Part shown: piece after piece, positions 23,352 to 32,591 of the stretch
How the letters are laid out: every line of letters begins with the position of its first letter
How positions within the stretch are numbered: position 1 is the stretch's first letter
Assembly: GCA_902825855.1 (NCBI GenBank)
Contig: CADECW010000011.1
Coordinates: forward strand, 21,588 to 85,587
Source: an uncultured Rhodospirillales bacterium
GTDB lineage: Bacteria; Pseudomonadota; Alphaproteobacteria; Reyranellales; Reyranellaceae
DNA length: 64,000 nt
Direction of reading: 5' to 3'
Position numbers and translations under genes: made by a program
The notes under the pieces: model-generated
The model's database searches: none
Told to the model about the DNA's origin: nothing
Seen by the model: only the letters and a program-made list of their open reading frames with translations

Positions 23352-24143
23352 TCATCCGGCCGGCGGCACGTCCAGCCTGACGGCAATCCCCTCCAGCGCC
23401 TTCGACGGCGCGGCATACCGCTTCATCACCAGCGGATCGTGGCCCGGGATGATGTGCTGCGGCGAGGCCGCCAGCGACCGCAGCTTGTCGTAGCCCTCGA
23501 CCGTGTCGCCGACATGGAAGGTCGTCGGGAAGACCCGGCCGCTCTCCATGTGCTCGTAGTAGTGGCTGCAGTCGGACGCCAGCACCAGCCAGCCGCGCGC
23601 CGTGGCAACGCGCACACACTGCAGGCCCATCGTATGGCCACCGATGTGATGCACGCTGAGCCCAGGCGCCAGCTCGGCCGAACCGGCGTGGAAACGCACG
23701 CGATGGCCGAACACCAGGCGCACCATGCCGACGACGTCCTCGACCTCGTAGCCGTGACTGAACCGGCCGTGGCGCATGTAGCGCCCGGTGGCAAAGTTCA
23801 TCTCGAGGTCCTGCAGATGAAACTCGGCTGCGGGGAAATCGAAGAAGGTACCGACATGATCGTAGTGCATGTGGGTGATGACGACGTCCTTCACCGTCCT
23901 GGCATCGACGCCCATCAGCGCCAGGCCCTCTGTCGGCGTGCGCAGGAAGGTGCGCTTGCGCTTCTCGGCCATCGCCGCGGTGAAGCCGGTATCGACCACG
24001 AAGGTCCGGTCGGCATTGCGCACCAGCCAGATGAAATAATCCATCGGCATCGGCCCGTCGTGCGGATCGCCGCCGATGAAGTGGGAGGCACGCAGGGCGT
24101 CGCGTGTGGCGTATCTGATGGCAAAGACTTCGTACGTTTCCAT
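23352..24143 (-). CDS. N-acyl homoserine lactonase-like metallo-beta-lactamase-fold hydrolase
   Basis: 263 residues. The zinc motif HMHYDH (in VVITHMHYDHVG, about 109-120), a later GHTMG histidine, the bridging Asp in LASDCSHYYEH and the final His in IPGHDP fit the AttM/AiiA-type lactonases, which open the lactone ring of acyl-homoserine lactone signals. The family also hydrolyses other lactones. The ATG at 24143 starts METYEVFAIRYATRD, the family N-terminus; a longer in-frame reading has no homology. It diverges from the second Bug gene with about 100 bp between, possibly sharing regulation. Confidence 0.85.
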   Translation of the reverse strand: METYEVFAIRYATRDALRASHFIGGDPHDGPMPMDYFIWLVRNADRTFVVDTGFTAAMAEKRKRTFLRTPTEGLALMGVDARTVKDVVITHMHYDHVGTFFDFPAAEFHLQDLEMNFATGRYMRHGRFSHGYEVEDVVGMVRLVFGHRVRFHAGSAELAPGLSVHHIGGHTMGLQCVRVATARGWLVLASDCSHYYEHMESGRVFPTTFHVGDTVEGYDKLRSLAASPQHIIPGHDPLVMKRYAAPSKALEGIAVRLDVPPAG

Positions 24144-24244
24144 GGTTCCGCCAAATTCGTGCTTGAAAGCCAGTGTTCCGGCGGACATCGTCGGCAACAA
24201 GAAAAAACGCTGCGCCAGACCGCGGACCGATGGGAGGAACGACA

Positions 24245-25204
24245 ATGCTCACGCGACGCCGGGGCCTGTTGGGGTCCCTTGCCATGGCGGCTGCCTGGCC
24301 TGTGGCCGGACACGCCCAGCCCTATCCCAGCAAACCGATCCGCATCGTCCACGGCTACGGGCCGGGATCGAACCCCGACATCATCGCCCGCGTGATCACG
24401 CCCAGCCTGATGAGCACGCTGGGCCAGAGCGTGATCGTCGAGCCCAAACCCGGGGCGGGCGAACGCATCGCCGCGCAATACCTGACGACGCAGCCGCCCG
24501 ACGGCTACACGCTCTATCTCATCACCGGCGGCGCCAACGTCATCAGCGCGACAGACCCTCAGGTGACGTTCAGCACGCTGAAGGATTTCTCCTACATCTC
24601 GACCATTACGCTCTTCCCCTTCGCGCTGTTCGTCGCGGCGAACGCGCCCTACAAGACCCTCAAGGACTTCATCGCCGCGGCGCACGAGCGGCCCGGCAAG
24701 CTGAACTACGGACATGCCGGCACCGGCAACACGCTTCACCTTGCCGTCGAGCTGCTGAAATCGCGCACCGGCATCCAGATCGAGCCGGTGGCCTACAAGG
24801 ACCAGGCGCAGCTCATCAGCGACGTGATCGTCGGCCGCCTCGATGCCTCGATCAGCACTTTCACCAACTTCCATAGCGCCCTCAGCTCGGGCCAGGCGCG
24901 TGCGCTTTGCGTAACCTCGCAGGAGCGCTGGCCGCTCAATCCTGACGTCCGGCCGGTTGCCGAGGACGTGCCGGGTTATGAGGTCGTGTCGTGGCTGGGG
25001 CTTGCCGCGCCGGCGGGTCTGCCGGCCGACGTCGCCAACAAGCTTTCGGACGCGGTGCAGATCGCCGTCGCCGTGCCTGAGCTGCAGAGCCGCCTGCGCG
25101 ATATGGGCAACGAGGCCCGCGCCAGCACGCCGGAGCAATTCCGGACGCGCGTCGTCGCCGACTACGACAAGTGGAAGCCGCTGGCGAAGATCGTTTATCC
25201 GTGA
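24245..25204 (+). CDS. Bug/TTT-family substrate-binding protein (second of four)
   Basis: 319 residues. The twin-arginine-like N-terminus MLTRRRGLLGSLAMAAAW ends in GHAQP, suggesting export and possibly Tat use. The mature start YPSKPIRIVHGYGPGSNPDII is the Bug signature, with GAGERIAAQ and PPDGYTLY following. GGGAGGAACGAC lies upstream of the ATG. It converges on putA. Diverging from the lactonase-like gene hints at a role in uptake or sensing of the lactonase substrate or product, but that is a guess. Confidence 0.92.
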   Translation: MLTRRRGLLGSLAMAAAWPVAGHAQPYPSKPIRIVHGYGPGSNPDIIARVITPSLMSTLGQSVIVEPKPGAGERIAAQYLTTQPPDGYTLYLITGGANVISATDPQVTFSTLKDFSYISTITLFPFALFVAANAPYKTLKDFIAAAHERPGKLNYGHAGTGNTLHLAVELLKSRTGIQIEPVAYKDQAQLISDVIVGRLDASISTFTNFHSALSSGQARALCVTSQERWPLNPDVRPVAEDVPGYEVVSWLGLAAPAGLPADVANKLSDAVQIAVAVPELQSRLRDMGNEARASTPEQFRTRVVADYDKWKPLAKIVYP

Positions 25205-25234
25205 CGGGAGCACGGGCCAAAGGCGAGCGCTCCG

Positions 25235-28200
25235 TCAACCGATGGTCATCAGGCTGGCGTTGCCGCCAGCCGCGGCGGTGTTGACGCTGAGCGAGACTTC
25301 GTTCCCCAGGAATTCCAGTGGATAGGGCTCGACATAGACCGGCACGATCGGCCCGTCGCGCGCCGCCAGACGCTGGCTCAGCGCCAGCAGCTCGTCGGCG
25401 GTGCCGGCGAACAGTGCCGCGCCGATTCCGACGGCGGCTGGGTCGTCCGTGGCTCGATTGCCGCTCGCCTTCACGAGATCGACCTGCACGGCCCGCTTCG
25501 CCTCGTCGCGCGCCACGCAGAGGATCGTGCCCTTCGGCCGCTGGCCATAGCTGTTGCGCTCGCCGACCGGTCCTGGCAGCTCGCCGGCCGGCGACGCCTT
25601 CCACGGCCGCTGGGCAAGCAGGCGGTGGACATAGAGCGGGCCACCGGCCTTCGGACCGGTACCCGACAAGCCGTGCCCGCCGAATGGCTGCACGCCGACC
25701 ACTGCGCCGATCATGTTGCGGTTGACGTACTGATTGCCGGCAGTGCTTGCCCCGGTTGCGCGCTCGATCGTCTCATCGATGCGGCTGTGCACGCCGAAGG
25801 TCAGGCCGAAGCCTGTCGCGTTCACTGCGCGCACAACGTCCTCCATTTCCTCCCGCCGGTAGCGCAGCACGTGCAGCACCGGCCCGAACACCTCGCCCGG
25901 CAGGTCGGAGACGGATCCGATCTCGATCAGTGTCGGCGGCACGAAGGTGCCGTACTGAGTTTCAGCCGGCAGCTTCATCTGGTGCACGTCATGTCCGGCG
26001 GCGCGCATGCGCTCGATGTGGGCGTCGAGAGCCTGCTGCGCATCGACCGAGATCACCGGTCCGACATCGACCGAGAGCCGAGTGGGATTGCCGAGAGCGA
26101 GCTCCGCCATCGCCCCCTTGAGCAGGGGCAGAACACGATCGGCGATGTCATCCTGCAGGCAGAGCAGGCGCAAGGCCGAACAGCGCTGGCCCGCCGAATC
26201 GAAGGCCGAGGTCACCGCATCGTGCACGAGCTGCTCGGGCAAGGCCGACGAATCGGCAACCATGGCGTTCTGACCGCCGGTCTCGGCGATCAGCACCGGA
26301 GGCCGCCCGTCGGCATCGAGCCGCCGGGCGAGTTCGCGGTTGATCGACTGCGCGACCCCGGTCGAGCCGGTGAACACGACCCCGGCGACCGCCCGATTGC
26401 CGACCAGACGGCTACCGACCTTTCCGTCGCCGGGCAGAAGCTGCAGCGCGGTGCGCGGCACACCCGCCTCGTGCAGGAGCGCCACGGTGAGCGAGGCGGT
26501 CAGCGGCGTCTCCTCGGCCGGCTTGGCGATCACCGCATTGCCGGCCGCCAGCGCGCCAGCGACCTGGCCGGTGAAGATCGACAGCGGAAAATTCCACGGG
26601 CTGATGCAGGCGACCACGCCCAGCGGCTTGTGCGTGTCGTTCGAAAAGCCTTCGACGCAGTGCGCGTAGTAGCGCAGGAAGTCGACCGCTTCCCTTACCT
26701 CGCCAACCGCATTGCCGAACGTCTTGCCGGCCTCGCGCACGATCGGCCCCAGCAGCGGTTCCAGGCGTGCTTCCATGAGATCGGCGGCCCGCCGCAGCGT
26801 CGCGGCGCGCGCGGCGGGCCTCTCCTGCCACGGCCGGCTGAGCTCGCAGGCCGCGTCGACCAGGTCGGGCGTTGCTTCGACGACCGTGCCGACGACGTCG
26901 CGGCGATCGGCCGGGTTGAAGACGGGCAGCACTTCTCCGCTGCGCGGGCTGTCGGAGAGCACCGGCACAGCGGCGAGCGGCTGTCCTTGCTGCAAGATCG
27001 CGGCAAGCCCTGCCAGCACATGCTCATTGGCAAGATCAAGTCCACGCGAGTTCTTGCGCGAACTGCCGAACAGGTCGGGCGGCAGGACGATGCGCGGATG
27101 CGGTGCGCCGACGGGTTTCAGCGCCAGCGCCTGCTCGACCGGATCGCCGAGCAGCGTGTCCAGCGTCACCTCCGGATTGGCAACCTGGTTGACGAACGAG
27201 GTGTTGGCGCCGTTCTCCAGCAGGCGGCGCACAAGGTAGGCCAGCAGCGTCTCGTGCGTCCCGACCGGAGCATAGATGCGGCACGGACGGTTCAGCCCGT
27301 CTTGCCTCACGACCTCGTCATAGAGAGGTTCGCCCATGCCGTGCAGGCACTGGAACTCGTACTGTCCGGCATAAAAATTCTCGCCGGCCATTGCGTGGAT
27401 AGTGCCGAGCGTCAACGCATTGTGCGTGGCGAACTGCGGAAACGCAGCATCGGGCGCAGCCAGCAGGCGGCGGGCGCAGGCGAGATAGGACACGTCCGTG
27501 TGGATGCGGCGGGTGAACACCGGATAGTCCGAAAGCCCGTCGAGCTGGGCGCGCTTGATCTCGCCGTCCCAGTAGGCGCCCTTGACCAGCCGCACCATCA
27601 ATCGGCGCTTCGAGCGGCGCCCCAGATCGACCAGCCAGTCGATCGTGAAGACCGCGCGCTTCTGATAGGCCTGGACCACGAAGCCGATTCCGTTCCAGCC
27701 ATCGAGCTCGGGCTCGAAGCAAAGCCGTTCGAGGAGGTCGAGCGAGATTTCCAGCCGATCGGCCTCCTCGGCATCGATGTTGAGCCCGATGTCGTAGTGG
27801 CGCGCGAGCACCGCCAGCTCCTTGAGCCGCGGATAGAGTTCCGCCAGCAACCGGTCGATCTGGCCGCGGCTGTACCGCGGATGGAGTGCCGAAAGCTTGA
27901 TCGAGATGCCAGGACCCTCGTAGATGCCTCGCCCTCGCGCCGCGCGGCCGATCGCATGGATGGCCCGCCGATAGGCCTGCATGTACTCGAAGGCCTGGCG
28001 CGCCGTGACCGCGGCCTCGCCCAGCATGTCGTAGGAATGGCGGAAGCCCGTCGCCTCGCGATCGCGACCGTTGTCGAGCGCCTCCTCGATGGTCTGGCCG
28101 GCGACGAACTGCTCGCCCATCAGGCGCATGGCGATGTTGACCCCGGTGCGGATCAGCGGCTCGCCGCCGCGCCCGATCAGGCGGACCAGCGACGCCGACA

Positions 28201-28651
28201 GCCCCTGCTCGCTGCTGGTTGCCGTCAAGCGCCCGGTCAGCAGCAGGCCCCAGGTCGCAGCGTTCACGAACAGCGAGGGGCTGTGGCCGAGATGGGCACG
28301 CCAGTCACCGCCGCCGATCTTGTCCCGGATCAGGGCATCGCGCGTGTCGTCGTCGGGAATGCGCAACAGCGCCTCGGCGAGGCACATCAGCGCCACGCCC
28401 TCCTGGCTCGACAGGGCGTACTCGTGGATCAGACCCTCGACGCCGCCAGATGGCGTCTTCCTGCGCAACGCCTCGACCAGGCGCGTCGCCAGCGCGCGGG
28501 CACGCTGGGTGCGTACTGTCGTCAGCTTGGCCTGTTGGATCAGCGGCGGCAGGCATTCGGTTTCAGGCAATCGCCACGCTGCGGTGATGGCCGCCCGCAG
28601 CCCGGATTGCGGCCGGATCGATTGTGCAAAAGCGTGAAATGGCCGGGACAT
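25235..28651 (-). CDS. putA: Bifunctional proline dehydrogenase / P5C dehydrogenase
   Basis: 1138 residues. The proline dehydrogenase barrel covers roughly 90-490 (IYEGPGISIKLSALHPRYS, RLVKGAYWDGEIK, YAPVGTHETLLAYLVRRLLENGA). The P5C dehydrogenase domain follows, with FTGSTGVAQ, ETGGQNAMV and the catalytic Cys in FDSAGQRCSALR. The protein oxidises proline to glutamate via P5C using FAD and NAD at the membrane. There is no N-terminal ribbon-helix-helix DNA-binding domain, so it should not be a repressor. Length beyond the minimal ~1000 suggests a class-B C-terminal domain. The ATG MSRPFHAFAQS is chosen; it is divergent from the third Bug gene. Confidence 0.96.
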   Translation of the reverse strand: MSRPFHAFAQSIRPQSGLRAAITAAWRLPETECLPPLIQQAKLTTVRTQRARALATRLVEALRRKTPSGGVEGLIHEYALSSQEGVALMCLAEALLRIPDDDTRDALIRDKIGGGDWRAHLGHSPSLFVNAATWGLLLTGRLTATSSEQGLSASLVRLIGRGGEPLIRTGVNIAMRLMGEQFVAGQTIEEALDNGRDREATGFRHSYDMLGEAAVTARQAFEYMQAYRRAIHAIGRAARGRGIYEGPGISIKLSALHPRYSRGQIDRLLAELYPRLKELAVLARHYDIGLNIDAEEADRLEISLDLLERLCFEPELDGWNGIGFVVQAYQKRAVFTIDWLVDLGRRSKRRLMVRLVKGAYWDGEIKRAQLDGLSDYPVFTRRIHTDVSYLACARRLLAAPDAAFPQFATHNALTLGTIHAMAGENFYAGQYEFQCLHGMGEPLYDEVVRQDGLNRPCRIYAPVGTHETLLAYLVRRLLENGANTSFVNQVANPEVTLDTLLGDPVEQALALKPVGAPHPRIVLPPDLFGSSRKNSRGLDLANEHVLAGLAAILQQGQPLAAVPVLSDSPRSGEVLPVFNPADRRDVVGTVVEATPDLVDAACELSRPWQERPAARAATLRRAADLMEARLEPLLGPIVREAGKTFGNAVGEVREAVDFLRYYAHCVEGFSNDTHKPLGVVACISPWNFPLSIFTGQVAGALAAGNAVIAKPAEETPLTASLTVALLHEAGVPRTALQLLPGDGKVGSRLVGNRAVAGVVFTGSTGVAQSINRELARRLDADGRPPVLIAETGGQNAMVADSSALPEQLVHDAVTSAFDSAGQRCSALRLLCLQDDIADRVLPLLKGAMAELALGNPTRLSVDVGPVISVDAQQALDAHIERMRAAGHDVHQMKLPAETQYGTFVPPTLIEIGSVSDLPGEVFGPVLHVLRYRREEMEDVVRAVNATGFGLTFGVHSRIDETIERATGASTAGNQYVNRNMIGAVVGVQPFGGHGLSGTGPKAGGPLYVHRLLAQRPWKASPAGELPGPVGERNSYGQRPKGTILCVARDEAKRAVQVDLVKASGNRATDDPAAVGIGAALFAGTADELLALSQRLAARDGPIVPVYVEPYPLEFLGNEVSLSVNTAAAGGNASLMTIG

Positions 28652-28715
28652 GTCGTTGTCCCTCAGATGAGGTAACATATGCTGAAAGACAAGCACCCGC
28701 GGGAGGGTGACGCCG

Positions 28716-29678
28716 ATGACGCTTCTGTTGCGGGCCGCCGCCGCGCTCTTGCTGCTGGTCGCGCCAGCCTTCGCCCAGGCACCTTATCCAGCCAAGCAGG
28801 TGCGCGTCGTCGTGCCCTTCCCGGCCGGCGGCTCGGCCGACATCTTGTGCCGCCTGGTCGGCGAGAAGCTCTCCACCGCCTGGGGACAGACGGTGATCAT
28901 CGACAACCGCGCCGGAGCGGGCGGCAATGTCGGAGCCGAAATCGTCTATCGCGCCGAGCCCGACGGGTACACCCTGCTGTGCAGCCCGCCCGGGCCGCTT
29001 TCCATCAACCACAATCTCTACAAGTCACTGACCTACGATTGGACGAAATTCGTGGCCATCGGCGTACTGGCGCTGGTGCCCAACGTCATCACGGCGCGCA
29101 TCGACCTGCCGGCCTCCTCGCTGCAGGAGTTCATCGCCTATGCCAAGGCCAATCCCGGCAAGGCGACTTACGCATCGCAAGGCAACGGCTCGACCTCGCA
29201 CCTTTCGGCCAGCAACCTCGCGAGCCTGGCCGGCATCGATCTGGTGCACGTCCCCTACAAAGGTGAAGGCCCGGCCCTGGTCGACATCGGCGCCGGCCGC
29301 GTCGACATCTTCATCGGCAACATCTCCGCATCGCTGCGCTTCGAGAAGCAGAAGCAGGTGAGGTTCCTCGGGCTGGCCAGCCGCACCCGCAGCCCTGTTG
29401 CGCCCGAGGTGCCGACCACGGCCGAGCTCGGCCTGCCCGACCTGGTATCCAGCGCCTGGTTCGCCCTGATGGCGCCGCCCGGCACGCCGGATGCCATCGC
29501 GCAGAAGATCAACCTCGACTTGGCGTCGGCCCTGAAGCAGCCGGAGATGCGTGCCCGCTTCCTGGAACTCGGCGCCGAGCCGCAAGGCGGCACCCCGGCC
29601 GAGACCACGAGCTTCATCAAGGACGAGGAAGCGCGCTGGCGCGCCGTCATCAAGTCGGCCAATGTAACGCTGGAGTGA
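28716..29678 (+). CDS. Bug/TTT-family substrate-binding protein (third of four)
   Basis: 320 residues with a signal peptide MTLLLRAAAALLLLVAPAFAQ and the Bug start YPAKQVRVVVPFPAGGSADIL. NRAGAGGNVGAEI, PDGYTLL and VPYKGEGPALVDI follow. A GTG three codons upstream is possible, but GGGAGGG is best spaced for the ATG. The Rieske oxygenase alpha gene begins 12 bp after its stop with its own Shine-Dalgarno, so this binding protein is likely co-transcribed with that oxygenase and may bind its aromatic substrate. Confidence 0.93.
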   Translation: MTLLLRAAAALLLLVAPAFAQAPYPAKQVRVVVPFPAGGSADILCRLVGEKLSTAWGQTVIIDNRAGAGGNVGAEIVYRAEPDGYTLLCSPPGPLSINHNLYKSLTYDWTKFVAIGVLALVPNVITARIDLPASSLQEFIAYAKANPGKATYASQGNGSTSHLSASNLASLAGIDLVHVPYKGEGPALVDIGAGRVDIFIGNISASLRFEKQKQVRFLGLASRTRSPVAPEVPTTAELGLPDLVSSAWFALMAPPGTPDAIAQKINLDLASALKQPEMRARFLELGAEPQGGTPAETTSFIKDEEARWRAVIKSANVTLE

Positions 29679-29690
29679 CAGGAGGTTCGC

Positions 29691-30959
29691 ATGGACGTCC
29701 GACACGACGAAGGTCTCAAGGACCCGGTCTCGAACGGCATCTGGCCGGAGGAGTCCCTGGCCCGCGTGCCCTACTGGGTCTACCAGGACGAGGCAAACTA
29801 CAGGCGCGAGATGGAGCGCCTGTTCGAGGCCGCCACCTGGAACTTCGTCTGCCTGGAAGCGGACATCCCCGACAAGGGCGACTATCGCACCAACCATGTC
29901 GGCATCATGCCGGTGATAGCGGTGCGCGCTGCGGACGGGTCGATCAACTGCTTCGAGAACCGCTGCTCGCATCGCGGCGCGCTGATCGCCTTCGACGACG
30001 GCGGCAACGTCGGCAACCAGTTCCGCTGCGTCTACCACTCGTGGAGCTACGATCTCGCCGGCAACCTGCGCGGCATCGCCTTCGAGCGCGGCATCAACGG
30101 CGTGGGCGGCATGCCCAAAGATTTTTGCCGCGACGATTTCAGTCCGAGGAAGCTGCGCACGACGACATTGTGCGGCCTGGTGTTCGCCACCCTGTCCCCT
30201 GAAACGCCGCCGATCGAGGAGTACATCGGCAGCGAGGTGCTCGGCCGGGTGCGGCGCGTGCTTAACCGGCCGATCCGGGTGATGGGCCGTTTCGTCCAGC
30301 CGCTGCCCAACAACTGGAAACTCTACGTCGAGAATGTGAAGGACACCTATCACGCCTCGATCCTTCACACCTTCCTGACGACTTTCCGCATCTCTCGCCT
30401 GACCCAGGGTGGCGGCGTGCTGGTCAGTCCCGACGGCGGCAACCATGCAAGCTACACCATCGCCATGCCCGAAGGCGCCAATGCCAATGCCTACAAGGAG
30501 CAGCAGATCCGCTCCGACCAGGACGGCCGCTTTGCACTCGCGGATCCCAGCGTGCTCGATTCGGTCGAGGAGTTCGGCGACCACATCCAGCTGCAGATCC
30601 TGTCGGTGTTTCCGGGCTTCATCCTGCAGCAGATCCACAATTGCCTGGCCGTGCGCCACGTCGTGCCGCGCGGCGTGGACAAGATGGACCTCGTGTGGAC
30701 CTACTTCGGCTTCGCCGACGACACGCCCGAGATGAACAGGCGGCGGCTGAAGCAGCAGAACCTGGTCGGCCCGGCGGGCTTCATCTCGATGGAGGACGGC
30801 TGCATCGGCGGCTTCGTGCAGCGCGGCACCGCCGCGGCAGGCGATGAGGTATCGGTCATCGAGATGGGCGGCAGCAGCGCCGAAAGCCAGGCCACCCGCG
30901 CCACCGAAGCGTCGGTGCGGGGCTTCTGGAAGGCCTATCGGCGACACATGGGTTACTAG
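29691..30959 (+). CDS. Aromatic ring-hydroxylating oxygenase, alpha subunit (Rieske)
   Basis: 422 residues. The Rieske 2Fe-2S ligands are CSHRG (about 88-92) and CVYHSW. The mononuclear iron site is in NVKDTYHASILH (about 213-224) with Asp, His and His, and a late acidic DKMDLVWTYFGF completes it. Such alpha subunits add O2 to an aromatic ring using electrons from a ferredoxin/reductase; neither partner is in the window. GGAGG precedes the ATG. The beta subunit follows 43 bp later. The exact ring substrate cannot be inferred from the sequence. Confidence 0.94.
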   Translation: MDVRHDEGLKDPVSNGIWPEESLARVPYWVYQDEANYRREMERLFEAATWNFVCLEADIPDKGDYRTNHVGIMPVIAVRAADGSINCFENRCSHRGALIAFDDGGNVGNQFRCVYHSWSYDLAGNLRGIAFERGINGVGGMPKDFCRDDFSPRKLRTTTLCGLVFATLSPETPPIEEYIGSEVLGRVRRVLNRPIRVMGRFVQPLPNNWKLYVENVKDTYHASILHTFLTTFRISRLTQGGGVLVSPDGGNHASYTIAMPEGANANAYKEQQIRSDQDGRFALADPSVLDSVEEFGDHIQLQILSVFPGFILQQIHNCLAVRHVVPRGVDKMDLVWTYFGFADDTPEMNRRRLKQQNLVGPAGFISMEDGCIGGFVQRGTAAAGDEVSVIEMGGSSAESQATRATEASVRGFWKAYRRHMGY

Positions 30960-31002
30960 CGCGCATCCCTCCCCACGCGAAGTGGAGAGGAAGGGGAGAG
31001 GA

Positions 31003-31467
31003 ATGGACATCGGCCGCCTCGTCGAGCTCAACGCCCTGTATGCGCGCGTGATCGACAACGAGCAGTTCGAGGAATGGCCGAAGCTTTTCCACGATCCGTG
31101 CCTCTACAAGCTGACGACGGCGGAGAACGTGGCGCGCGGCCTCGAAGGCGGGCTCATCTACGCCGACACGCGCGGCATGCTGGAGGACCGCGTCTCCTCC
31201 CTCCGCAAGGTCAACATCTACGAGCGCCAGCGCTACCGCCACATCGTCGGCCTGCCGGTCGTGCTCGGCCAGGCGAACGGCTCGGCCGAGGTCGAGACGC
31301 CGTTCCTGATCGTGCGCATCATGCGCGAAGGCGACATGGACGTGTTCGCCACCGGCTGCTACCGCGACAAGGTCAAGCCCGACGGCTCGGGCGCCCTGCG
31401 CTTCGCCGAGCGCGTCGTGATCTGCGACGGCCGCCGCTTCGACACCCTGGTCGCGATTCCGTTCTAG
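31003..31467 (+). CDS. Aromatic ring-hydroxylating oxygenase, beta subunit
   Basis: 154 residues of the SnoaL-like cone fold used by dioxygenase beta subunits: LVELNALYARVIDNEQFEEWPKLFHD at the start and YRHIVGLPVVL in the middle. The protein stabilises the alpha3beta3 hexamer and has no metal site. The ATG has GAGGAAGGGGAGAGGA directly upstream. It belongs to the same operon as the alpha subunit and the third Bug gene. Typical beta subunits are about 160-190 residues, so this one is at the short end. Confidence 0.9.
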   Translation: MDIGRLVELNALYARVIDNEQFEEWPKLFHDPCLYKLTTAENVARGLEGGLIYADTRGMLEDRVSSLRKVNIYERQRYRHIVGLPVVLGQANGSAEVETPFLIVRIMREGDMDVFATGCYRDKVKPDGSGALRFAERVVICDGRRFDTLVAIPF

Positions 31468-31619
31468 GCGCTTCGATGGCGGGCGCGGGCTGCCACATGC
31501 GATAGCCCCGCATATGACGGGAGGTGATGGGAGCGGCATGACGCCGTGACATTTCCCACAGACGCGCGGCAGCATCGATCGTATCGGGTTCAGGACCAAG
31601 CGGGGACAGGAGACGAGCC

Positions 31620-32582
31620 ATGCCGGTAACGGTTCATTTCGCGACAAACCGCGTGCTGGACGGCCCGCCGGACCAGCTCGGCAGCTACAGCGAGAGCGTC
31701 GTGGCACCGTCGAATCCCAATGAGGTCACCTACGGCACGGCCTACGTCAACGATGCCAACCTCGACGCCGACACGATCGGCGCCATCACTTCGCTGCAGA
31801 CGATCGGCAAAGGGCAGTTCGACCAGAGCGCAATCGACGATCTCAGCGATCCCGGCCGCAATCTGCTGGTGTTCATCCACGGCTTCGACAACAGCTTCGA
31901 GAACGCCATCACCCGTGCCGCCTTCAACCAGCAATGGTTCATGAGATCGGGCTTGGCCGGGGCGGAGACCAGTGTTGTCGCCTTCAGCTGGCCCTCGGCC
32001 GGCAAGCTCATCGCCCTGCCCTTCCCTAGCGCCGCCTATCGACGCGACCAGACCAAGGCCGGCCAGTCTGGCCTGCACATCATGACCTTCTTCGCCAACC
32101 TGGAGCCGATCATCACCAGCGCGCGCGCAAAGGGCAATCGCGTCTTCCTGCTCGCGCACAGCATGGGCAACTGGGCGCTGCAGGCCGGCGTCGAGAGCTG
32201 GTTCGCCCACGGCAACGGCGATGCCGACCTGTTCGACGAAGTTTTCCTGGCTGCTGCCGACGAGATCCATAGCAGCTTCGACTTCCTGCCGATGGGCCGC
32301 CTCAGTGCCCTCGATCGTCTCGGCCGGCGCATATCGACCTATGCCAGCGACAAGGACGTCGTGCTCGACATCAGCATGAAGATCAACTTTGCAAAGCGCC
32401 TGGGCCAGGACGGCGCGCACGACCGTTCCAACCTGCAGCGCTTTCCGGCGGACAAGTACCGCACAGTGATGTGCGGAGGCTTTGCCGACTACAAAATCGA
32501 TATCGCCAGCTCGCACCAGTACTATCGCCGCTCGCCGGGCGTGCGGATGGACATCGCCAACACGATGGCAGGCAATGTCTGA
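31620..32582 (+). CDS. Alpha/beta hydrolase, DUF900-like
   Basis: 320 residues. The motif LLVFIHGFDNSFENAI (about 82-97) and the nucleophile elbow LLAHSMGNWALQAG (about 176-189) match the DUF900 family of alpha/beta hydrolases; VHFATNR at the start is also characteristic. No signal peptide, so cytoplasmic. The function is unproven but the fold suggests an esterase or lipase-like activity. AGGAGACG lies a little upstream of the ATG. It converges with the metallo-beta-lactamase-fold gene ten bases apart. Confidence 0.85.
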   Translation: MPVTVHFATNRVLDGPPDQLGSYSESVVAPSNPNEVTYGTAYVNDANLDADTIGAITSLQTIGKGQFDQSAIDDLSDPGRNLLVFIHGFDNSFENAITRAAFNQQWFMRSGLAGAETSVVAFSWPSAGKLIALPFPSAAYRRDQTKAGQSGLHIMTFFANLEPIITSARAKGNRVFLLAHSMGNWALQAGVESWFAHGNGDADLFDEVFLAAADEIHSSFDFLPMGRLSALDRLGRRISTYASDKDVVLDISMKINFAKRLGQDGAHDRSNLQRFPADKYRTVMCGGFADYKIDIASSHQYYRRSPGVRMDIANTMAGNV

Positions 32583-32591
32583 GCGAATGTC

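Noticed and set aside
25625..28675. About 1000-codon open frame antisense to putA
   Set aside because: Composition artefact: no family motif, no ribosome site and full overlap with a well-supported putA gene.
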